64,000 bases of DNA from Paracamarosporium sp. OC-R06-R3 (Eukaryota > Ascomycota > Dothideomycetes > Pleosporales > Didymosphaeriaceae): assembly GCA_019828545.1 (NCBI GenBank), contig JACVRA010000364.1, positions 186,001 to 250,000 on the forward strand, in the 5' to 3' direction. Under the pieces are notes generated by a model. That model did no database searches, was not told where the DNA came from, and saw only the letters and a list, made by a program, of their open reading frames with translations. Position 1 is the first letter of the stretch, and each line of letters opens with the position of its first letter. Position numbers and translations under genes: made by a program. This document shows, one piece after another, positions 56,781-64,000 of the stretch.

Positions 56781-57399
56781 TGCGCGTGGCATCGCGTTTG
56801 GTAGGCCTTGTGCGAAAGTGACGCTGGCTAACTACGCAGAGGTAGTTGTAGGACATCGGCGGGGTTGGTGCGGTGCGTATACAACGAGTGTCTCTCCGAC
56901 TGATTCTGTGATGATGAGTCTGTAAACTGCACTTCGAGGATCTCGCACTGTCGCCATCACATGCCGCACACGACCAACACGGAAATCACACAGGCACAAG
57001 AAGACGGATATCATATCAAGATGCAACGCGCAGTAGATTTTACGGGTCAAAGGGTATGCAGAACCCATCCCGAGTCCCATATCTAAAACCAGGAGTAATC
57101 CCAAGCCCAATCCCTAAAGTGGTATACAGTAGAAGTGAAAAAGAACCGCGACCAAAAAACAACAGCAAGCGAGCGACAAGAAGGTCAAGAGTTAGGTACA
57201 TGTTCTTCAAAAGGCTATGTGTCAAATCAGACTCCTAGACGTTGTTGGTCCGCTTATGTGGGGTCGTATGTCTCGTGAAAAGCGCTGATCCTGCCTGCGC
57301 CAGCAATATGCGAAAAGTGGGTATAGGATTGAAGAGCTGCGCTTAAAAGGACGGGCAAGATGGGGTAGTGGTGGAGTCCTCTTGTGAGGTTCAAGTACT

Positions 57400-58287
57400 C
57401 TAGTTGACCAAGGTGAAGGACATGCCGGACTCGAGGCGGTCGCCAGAGGCACCACCCTGGCCGCCGGTGAGGGCCTCCCAGAGGGCGGGGGTGGCATCGA
57501 GACCACCCTCGCCAGTGCAGCCGGGGCAGCGGTCCATGATGGTGGCGTCGGCGCTCTTGCCGTTGTAGGTGATGCGGATCTTCTGGTTGCACCACTTGTT
57601 GGTGGGGTTGCCAGTGGCAGGGTCGTAGGACGAGTCACCGAAGCCAGCGACGGCAAGGGCAGCAACCATGTCAGTGTCGGCGATGGGCTCACCGCAAGCA
57701 CCGAGACCGCCGGAGTAGTAGTTCATGGTGAGGGAGCCGGTGTAGGATTGGCCGCTGCCGCTGCTGCTGTCAGAGGCCTCGGTGGCGGCGGGCGCAGCAG
57801 GGGCGGAGGATGAAGGCTCGGGGGCTGGCTCAGGCGATGGCGATGGCGATGGCTCGGGTGATGGCGTTGGCTCAGGAGCAGGAGAAGAGCTGGGCTCCGG
57901 AGCAGGGGTAGGGACAACTGGCTCAGGAGTGGGAGTGGGAGAAGGAGTCTCAGAGACCACTGGGGCGGCAGAGCTTGAAGGAACCTCGGGGGCGGGCTCC
58001 GGGGTGGGAGTCTCGACGACAGGCTCCGGGGTCGAGCTGGGGACGACGGGGGCGGCCTCGGAAGTAGCAGAGGTCACGGCGGCGGCGGAGCTGGGCTGCT
58101 CGAAGAAGAGAGCGGGAGACGAAGTGGCAGCAGGGGCGCCGGTAGCCTGCTGGCCGTCCCAGACAGTGGTGTAGACCATGACAGTCTCGACGACGGTGTG
58201 GGTCTTTGTGGCATAGGCACGCTTGTTCAGAGGAGCAGCGAGAGCCAAGGAGGCGAAGAGGGTGGAAGCGATGATGGAGGACTTCAT
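57400..58287 (-). CDS. Secreted RlpA-like double-psi beta-barrel (DPBB) protein
   Basis: A single exon encodes 295 aa. Residues 1-18 are a signal peptide (MKSSIIASTLFASLALAA), followed by PLNKR, a likely kexin site. Residues about 60-185 form a Ser/Pro/Glu-rich linker with PEPAPEP-type repeats, probably O-glycosylated. The C-terminal DPBB domain (about 190-295) has GSLTMNYYSGGLGACGEPI, MVAALAVAGFGDS, WCNQKIRITYNGKSADATIMDRCPGC split as KIRITYNGKSADATIMDRC, and GGLDATPALWEALTGG. This resembles fungal expansin-like/barwin-like secreted proteins. Some relatives loosen cell walls or act in pathogenesis, but catalytic activity is not implied. Codons are strongly biased, suggesting high expression. 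Confidence 0.88.
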   Translation of the reverse strand: MKSSIIASTLFASLALAAPLNKRAYATKTHTVVETVMVYTTVWDGQQATGAPAATSSPALFFEQPSSAAAVTSATSEAAPVVPSSTPEPVVETPTPEPAPEVPSSSAAPVVSETPSPTPTPEPVVPTPAPEPSSSPAPEPTPSPEPSPSPSPEPAPEPSSSAPAAPAATEASDSSSGSGQSYTGSLTMNYYSGGLGACGEPIADTDMVAALAVAGFGDSSYDPATGNPTNKWCNQKIRITYNGKSADATIMDRCPGCTGEGGLDATPALWEALTGGQGGASGDRLESGMSFTLVN

Positions 58288-61219
58288 TTTGGCTGGTTGT
58301 GTTTGTTGTTGCTGGGTAGCGATGTGTTGGATAAGATGTCCAGAGAGCGTGTGGGATCGGCTAGCAATCCAAAGAGTGTACTTGGTTAACGTCTGTTTGT
58401 CCGGTGCAGGAGATTCTGCGGAGTGGTAGTCTGCGAGGTGACTGAAAAGGACTGGAAGAGATGCTGGATCTCGGGTGATTCACAAGGAACGTGGGAAAGA
58501 GAACGAAGTGGACAAATGCAAGACCTCAAGCCTGTAGAGAGTGGACAGGAGGAGGGCAGCGAGTGTCTTTTAAAGAATGTCGGGGAAGGTGGGTGAGATG
58601 GGGGGAGCAAAGGAGCCGGACAAAGGCTGCAGACGGTGCGGACCTGGACACAGACGGCGCCTCTCAGCGCCAACAGGCACGGGCAGGGGTGGCACGGGTG
58701 GGCCGCGACGAACAGCCGCGACGCAGCGGGCACGGCCATTGGCCTGGTTGGCCCGGGGCCCCTGTCTGAGGTGCCTTTCTGCGCGGTGGACCGACGACCT
58801 GAGGCGGCGACTCAACGCAGCGGGAGCAGCGTGCGGGCGACGGGCTCTCGCGCCAGGCCGGTCGCGCGTGTGCAGCGCTGGCATAGCGGTCGATCGCCCT
58901 GATGCCACTCCGCTGCCATGTCCGCCGCCGGCCTGGGGGGCGTGTGCGAGAGCAGCTAAATCGGGCGGCCAGCGCAATTTGCGTGGGCTGACGAGTTTCA
59001 CCGGCAGGCACGCAGCCACTCAGCCGCCGCGCCCTAGTGATCGCCAGGCACGCTCTGCTAGCGGCCGGAGTGGCCAGGGGCAAAGCGAGGTCCAGCCGCA
59101 GCGCCAGTCGCAAACCAGGCGACTCTCCCGAGGTTTTCACGGGGGCGCCCCGGGACACGTGTGTGCTGAGAAACATGTTTTTTGTTTGCCCAGGCGCTGG
59201 CCGTGCTGTGCCTGTGTGTGTGCTCGGTGCCTCTGCCTGCTGTCTCGCCCCAACGCCGGCCGGCTGCCATCCGTCTGACGTTGCGCTGTCCCACTCGTCG
59301 CAACGCCGCTGTCCACAGCATGCTCGAGATGAATTGCGGGCCGCCTGCAGCGCGACACCTTCCTACTGGGCATCTGCACAAGACCTGCAGCCCTTCTGCA
59401 GCGCCTGAAAATCCATCGCCCGCTATCGATAGCGATTGCGCAACGTCAACCAGACTCCACCCGTACTCTTCACACCGCCGTGCCGCCTGCGCCGTTGGGC
59501 TGAAAACTCAGATTCCCTTTTGCCCCAGAGGGTCCTTTGTTGCCCGCAAGCGCATCGCGGCCTTCTTTGCCAGTTCCACCGAGACGACGTCGTGAACCAC
59601 AGCCCGTACCCGACGGTTCGACGCGGGGTGCGCTTGCTACCATGGATGCCATGCTCGCCCTGCCGTGCGCCTCGTGGCTCGCCGCTGCGGAATGAACTTT
59701 GGTCGGTGGCTTCGACGTTTGTTCCGCGCCGCCGGTTGCATGCCGCATGCAGCCCGTCGCATACGCCGTTCTGCTCATCGGCACATGGCAAGACACCCGT
59801 ATCCACTGTGCCATCTCCACTCGTGGTCGAGACTCTAGAGCTCACACAAGCAACGTGCATGGCGCCCACCGTCATGTATGCGTCGTCGACTGGTGCCCAT
59901 TCACCATCTCTCGGCACTTGTCTACGCCCCTCGAGTCGCACTGTATGACCGTGCCAAACGTAGTCCATGTGCCAATTTCCCTTTCAGGAATCTATGTCGC
60001 CATGCAGCGCAGAGGACTACCATTCAGCCTGGTCCGACTCGATGCTCATCCGTAGCACGCGACGTCTCGTCCTACCCTCGCTTCCACGCTTCCCTCTGCC
60101 AAAGCTAGACCTAAAGCCAAAGCTGCGCTACTCGAAAGTGACGAGAGCATTACATCTTGTACATGCACCAGTCAGTAGATTTTTACCTACGCTTACACCA
60201 GGGTACGCTTGTTGGCCCGCTTCCGAAGCACACTCAACAAATGTATGCCAACAACTCACGCGCGACGTTGGAGCCGACCGAGACAAGCGACCAACTAGTC
60301 CATCTGCTATGCTTTGCTCCTTCATTGGCTGTGCCATGCAAACTTTTTTTTCTTTCCTGTCCACTTCCCGATCCAGCAACTACGCGACGTCTGGCAAAGA
60401 GCACGCACCTAGCCATCGCAGCATACACCCCACCGATTAGAATTCAAAATAGCGTAATTCACACCGGAGCGCGCCTTCACATGCCCCGGCTGCAAAATGT
60501 CTCATCTGTTTTCGTCGCGCACAAGATCGTCGCTGCACCCTCCTTGGGCACTAATCCCGTGATCTGCACCGTGCACTAGTCCGTCCTCTGCCCCCCATGT
60601 AACTGAACAGTTATGCACAGTCACAACGCAATGCAACACCACACTTTCCATTACTCCACCATTTCAAATGCTGCCTCCTTCCACAGACCACTCGTTACAT
60701 CATGGCAATGCTCCGCGTTGAGTGGTCAGGCGTCCTCCGAGGACGCCCAGCCATTGTCCGAAGCCGAATCTCCGTATCATGGTCCAACTTTGGGTTCTGA
60801 CTACGGCCGTTGCGAGCTTTGGTAATTCTCGAGACGGGCGCGGCGTGGCTGTGTGCGTGCCAGAGAGGCCTTGTAACGCGCTTCATTTAGGGTTTTCCCG
60901 TTGCGTGGTGTCATGTCATGGTCTTTGTTGGAATTTGACGTGCTTGTTTTTTGTTTTGTCTGCTTCGCTATCGTGCCGCGTCAACGCTCGAAGCTCGACT
61001 GCGACGCTTTTTCTTTGTTATGCCTCGTCTAATCAACCCCTTTTCTTTCGAGGATGATGCGACAGACGTTGCAGGACCATGGGCAGCAGTACCATGGTGT
61101 TATTCAGTACACACAAAGCGCATAACCCAGCAGAAGACTGACGGAAACCAGCAAAATACCTAACCTACGCCAGCGAGCCAATCACGTTACATTCCTTCCA
61201 AGCAACACCTTAGCTTCGT
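58288..61219. other. 2.9 kb region without a recognised gene; G+C-rich section
   Basis: Upstream of the RlpA-like gene, with the 3' end of the unknown minus-strand gene on the far side. Section 58.6-59.4 kb is G+C-rich and open in most frames (one + frame of 233 codons at 58577-59278), encoding Arg/Ala/Cys/Pro-rich sequence without domains. Nothing recognisable follows up to 61.2 kb. Confidence 0.5.
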
Positions 61220-62318
61220 TCACTCCAAGAACGCCAGCCATTTCTCCCCATCGTAGTACTTCTCCTGCCCACCGGGATGCTTCTGCCACGAAAGACTCGC
61301 GTCCTTCTCTTGCCCCCACGGACCCTGCACCCATATATACGTACTTCCATTCTGATAGTACCATCGCCCATGCTTCTCGCTCCACTTGAAGGGCGGCAGA
61401 GTCGGCGAGGAAGGCTCTGCGGGCGCGGATACCTCTGGCGCCGGTGTTTGAGCTGGTGTTTGAGCCGGCGTGAGTGAGGGAGTGCTGCTCTGCGTGGTGC
61501 CCAGCAGCTGCGGCCCGTTTCCAAGCAGCACCATGTTGTTCCAGTCTTCGGCGGTGAGGTCCTCGAAGTTCTGCGTGCCCTCCGAGAACTCGATGGTCAC
61601 GGGGTTCTTGATCTTCAGCTTCTTGTTGTGCGGCGTCCAGCTCCAGCCCATAGGGTTTGTCCACGGCTGCGCAACGCCTTGTATCAGCATGATCCCATCT
61701 CACTCCGCAGCAAGGAAAACGAGGAAAAGCTAGAAAGAAAGAAGAAAAACACATGCACTACAACAACACAAAGCGAAAATAACATACCTTCTCCGCACTG
61801 ACCACGAAATCCCCCTCAGCAAGCACCACGACGGCAGCCCTCGAGATCTTGAACACCCCCGACTTCGCCCTCCCATCCTCCTCCATCTGCCAGCTCAGCT
61901 TATCCAACACTGTGCTCCCCTTCTGCACCTTGCGATGGCCCTGCATCTTCCCAGAATGCAGCTGCGTCCAGCTGCTCTGGCGCTCGGCGCCGACGCTCGT
62001 CTCTACGCCCTCGACCATGGGCAAGCTGACGGCGACCTGACCCGTGCTCTTGTTCACGTGCTCTTCAGACGTGGGGTTCGACTCGATGCGCACGGGCCCG
62101 TAGTCTGTGATTTCAGGGTTGGACTGCGATGCCGAGGCCGCGCTGAAGAGCAGCGTGAGGGCTGCCTCCATGAAGCGCTGGTCGCGCCCGTACTGGATGT
62201 CGAACTGGAAGCGGAGGAGGCACGCCGGCTTGTCGCGCAACTTGCCCCACGTGTGCGACGTGAGTGTTATTGTCACGCCGCGCTGGTCGCCGTCCGGGCG
62301 GTAGTAGAGGACTGGCAT
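61220..62318 (-). CDS. Conserved fungal protein of unknown function
   Basis: Two exons, 62318-61788 and 61666-61220, encode 325 aa. Residues 1-185 look like a beta-rich folded domain (MPVLYYRPDGDQRGVTITL, LLRFQFDIQYGRDQRFMEAAL, EGVETSVGAERQSSWTQL, VFKISRAAVVVLAEGDFVV). A middle region with ITDYGPVRIESNP is followed by a Pro/Thr/Ala linker (TPAQTPAQTPAPE) and a Trp/Tyr-rich C-terminal segment (FKWSEKHGRWYYQNG, YYDGEKWLAFLE). I do not recognise a named domain. The 121 nt intron is phase 0, and only the acceptor GTTGCGCAG keeps the reading frame, giving SAEK|PWTNPMGW. Both halves share a codon style, which supports one gene. A role in protein binding is possible but not shown. Confidence 0.72.
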
Positions 62319-63102
62319 GGCGGGCTTTTCTGCGTGCCCTGTTCACGGTGGGTGCTGCACTTGGTTTTCTCTTCTAGCAGTGGTTTTTGCTGGTTTTTGC
62401 TGGTTTGATATGTGATGTAGAGGCTTTAGGGCTGGTTGCTGTACGTGGTTGCGTAGTCCATGGTTCGTGTCCTGGGTTGGCTAGTGCATGGGGCCAAGTC
62501 GAAAAACGCTGACCGGGTGTGTACTTCCGTTGTGCGGGCATTTGCTGCGTTGGGTTGATTCTTCAGTCCGTCTGCGCAAACATACTACGAATGGTGAGGT
62601 TGTATCTGAAGCAGCTCCACGGGGTTTAGAGGAAGTGCTGAACCAAAGTATAGAGTCTGAAATGGATAACAACCTTATCCCTTTTGAACTCGAAGAATCA
62701 CTACGAAGCTTGGCTTACAAGCACTCGAAAACAATCCTTTTACTTGGTATCAGTGTTAACACAAGGTATTGACCTGATCCGTGCAGTCAGATACTACGCG
62801 AATTTCGTACGTCTCCCATGAGAGGATATACCTATACCAGAGATGTGCCCGACCTCCCAATTAGAGAAGTAAATTGATTAGACTTCCAGCTGAAGAACTT
62901 GTTCCACCATCACGTCACTTCTTCAGCAACAGTAAGAGATTTGAATGCATTTCATTCGTTGGCATTAATTCGTAGGTAGGGTATCATCAAACAATATCGT
63001 ACAATGGATCTTGCCCGTGTCTTGACAAAGGAAAACCATCATACAAGACACTTCAACATTCGTGTGTCGCGCTCCTAGCAATCGCTATCGACTTGCACTC
63101 TC
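62319..63102. other. Intergenic, no gene recognised
   Basis: About 780 bp. A 94-codon frame at 62488-62772 (+) has no recognisable domain. This region holds the promoter of the unknown gene at 61220-62318. Confidence 0.45.
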
Positions 63103-63514
63103 CTAATACACACGACGAGCATTGCGACCATCGGTGCCGTGCATGCGGCGAGTACCAGCAGCCTAGACTCGATTAGAAAACTGTGTGACTATGGCACTAA
63201 GCAGGTAGGAGGCTTACCTTGAGACCAGGGCGGCGTGTCAAAGAGCCCCTGAGCTTCATCAGAGCGCCGGAGACCTTGTCTCCCATCGTAGCGTGACGCT
63301 TGTGGTGGTGGGCTGTGGTGGCGCCGTGGTGGCCGGTGCCATGGGTGGTGCGGGTCGTCTTTGTCGTTGTGGTTGTGGTTGTCGTTCCAGGAGTGCGACG
63401 AGTGGTACGGGTGGTGTGGCCGCCACCCATAAGCCTAGTCTTTAGGCTGGGACGAGTGCGGGTCGCCCTCGTGGTGCGGGGAGCAGTAGTGTGGTGGGTG
63501 CGACGCATAGGCAT
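63103..63514 (-). CDS. Small basic Thr/Arg/His-rich fungal protein
   Basis: Two exons, 63514-63218 and 63162-63103, encode 118 aa. The N-terminal two thirds is low complexity, with Thr/Arg/His runs (RTTRATRTRPSLKTRLMGGG, TTTTTTTTKTTRTTHG). The conserved C-terminus reads HHHKRHATMGDKVSGALMKL, RGSLTRRPGLK, then across the 55 nt phase-0 intron AAGTRRMHGTDGRNARRVY. I recall this ending (GDKVSGAMMKLKGSLTRRPG...GTRRMHGTDGR) as a common small ascomycete protein without assigned function. It is strongly cationic and likely disordered. The frame is open upstream of the chosen Met, but the family starts near MPMRR. Confidence 0.8.
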
Positions 63515-64000
63515 GGTGATGGATTGGTAGTGTTGGTTGAGGTTGGTATATGAACCTTGGATAAGTATGCTTGAGTTGTGGCGAGTTGAGCTGTACTTCT
63601 GTAGGAGAAGATGTATGTGGTGTTGTGGAGATGGTCTCAAGGCGATACGGGCTGGATCTTTATACAGCTCCTCTTGATCAACTCTCTTTTCCGAAAACAA
63701 GATCCCATGCGTTACGTACCGTACGTGGAAGCGATCACCCAAACACCCGCTGCCCTGCGTCATTGCCTGTCTTAGGTCGTGGCGCATGACGAACGCAGCG
63801 GCCTTCGCGCGCTGTGTGGCTTGTTACGTGCTGCAGGCATCTTCCAGAGCATTTCCTCATCCGGCCCCCAGCGTCGGTATCTTGGAACCTGATTGCTGGA
63901 GATTTACTGGGCAGTTGGAATTGCGAGCGCTCCCTTTGTTCTGGAACCCGTCATAGCGCTAGAGGTCGCGGCTGGACCCTGCTTTTGGAGGTGGGGCTAC
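63515..64000. other. Promoter and edge sequence
   Basis: Upstream flank of the small basic protein, up to the window edge. A TATA-like element on the minus strand (TATAAAG) lies at 63658-63664, about 145 bp upstream of the ATG. No further gene seen. Confidence 0.45.

Larger units (their letters stand above)
56133..57399. other. Intergenic, no gene recognised
   Basis: About 1.27 kb between the HVA1 gene start and the end of the RlpA-like gene, both on the minus strand. It contains an A-run plus (GA)n at 56466-56489 and a GGATA array at 56746-56780. Frames here are low-complexity. Confidence 0.5.

Noticed and set aside
1..64000. CRISPR arrays, insertion sequences, LTRs and bacterial operon features
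   Set aside because: This is fungal nuclear DNA; no regularly spaced repeats, terminal inverted repeats or transposase/reverse transcriptase motifs were seen on reading.

Overview
The window is nuclear DNA of a filamentous ascomycete (Pezizomycotina). Dothideomycetes is my best guess, from general gene content rather than a marker. The evidence is short spliceosomal introns (mostly 45-90 nt) with GTRNGT-type donors, CTGAC/CTAAC branch points and YAG acceptors; fungus-specific families (HET, NACHT-type STAND, UstYa/DUF3328, Zn2Cys6, DUF1761, HVA1); and an intron-bearing nuclear tRNA. Gene models were spliced by hand by matching intron phase and protein-family continuity. CDS coordinates run from start to stop codon, and exons are listed in each entry.

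Layout. 1-2.9 kb: the 5' part of a peroxisomal-type acyl-CoA ligase, divergent from an SPF45-like splicing factor. 4.3-7.7 kb: an MCT-type MFS transporter tail to tail with a cytochrome P450. 8-10.3 kb: a HET-domain protein. 11.1-12.9 kb: an EamA/DMT transporter. 13.9-17.7 kb: eIF2B beta, divergent from the NEM1 phosphatase. 18.4-21.6 kb: a STAND NTPase. 22.6-24.5 kb: a DUF1761 protein and a membrane-anchored Dabb protein. 25.4 kb: tRNA-Asn. 27-35 kb: a Tcp11-family protein, a CRAL-TRIO/RhoGAP protein and chorismate synthase. 35.7-38.4 kb: a Zn2Cys6 regulator. 38.4-42.4 kb: a gene-poor, microsatellite-bearing stretch. 42.4-44 kb: a Pro/Ser-rich conserved protein. 46.9-50.6 kb: polynucleotide kinase 3'-phosphatase and Mediator Med18. 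51.5 kb: Kgd4/YMR31. 53.3-55.7 kb: a repeat peptide precursor with an UstYa-family gene. 55.8-63.5 kb: an HVA1 protein, a secreted RlpA-like double-psi beta-barrel protein, an unknown conserved protein and a small basic protein.

The most interesting locus is 53.3-55.7 kb. A 96-residue secreted precursor carries three exact 24-residue units, each containing the 14-residue peptide YARADGVPLSFNIV bounded by dibasic (kexin-type) sites and acidic-Ala spacers. About 1 kb away, head to head, lies an UstYa-family (DUF3328) membrane protein with both HxxHC motifs. This is the hallmark pair of dikaritin-type (ustiloxin/phomopsin-class) fungal RiPP clusters, here in a minimal form with a long core that I do not recognise. 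The three core copies differ synonymously at 10 of 14 codons and never at the protein level, which points to selection on the peptide.

Most other genes are housekeeping: translation initiation, lipid signalling, splicing, DNA repair, the shikimate pathway, transcription and the TCA cycle. The HET and STAND genes are the self/non-self recognition types common in fungi. P450, MFS and Zn2Cys6 genes are present, but no PKS, NRPS or terpene backbone is visible.
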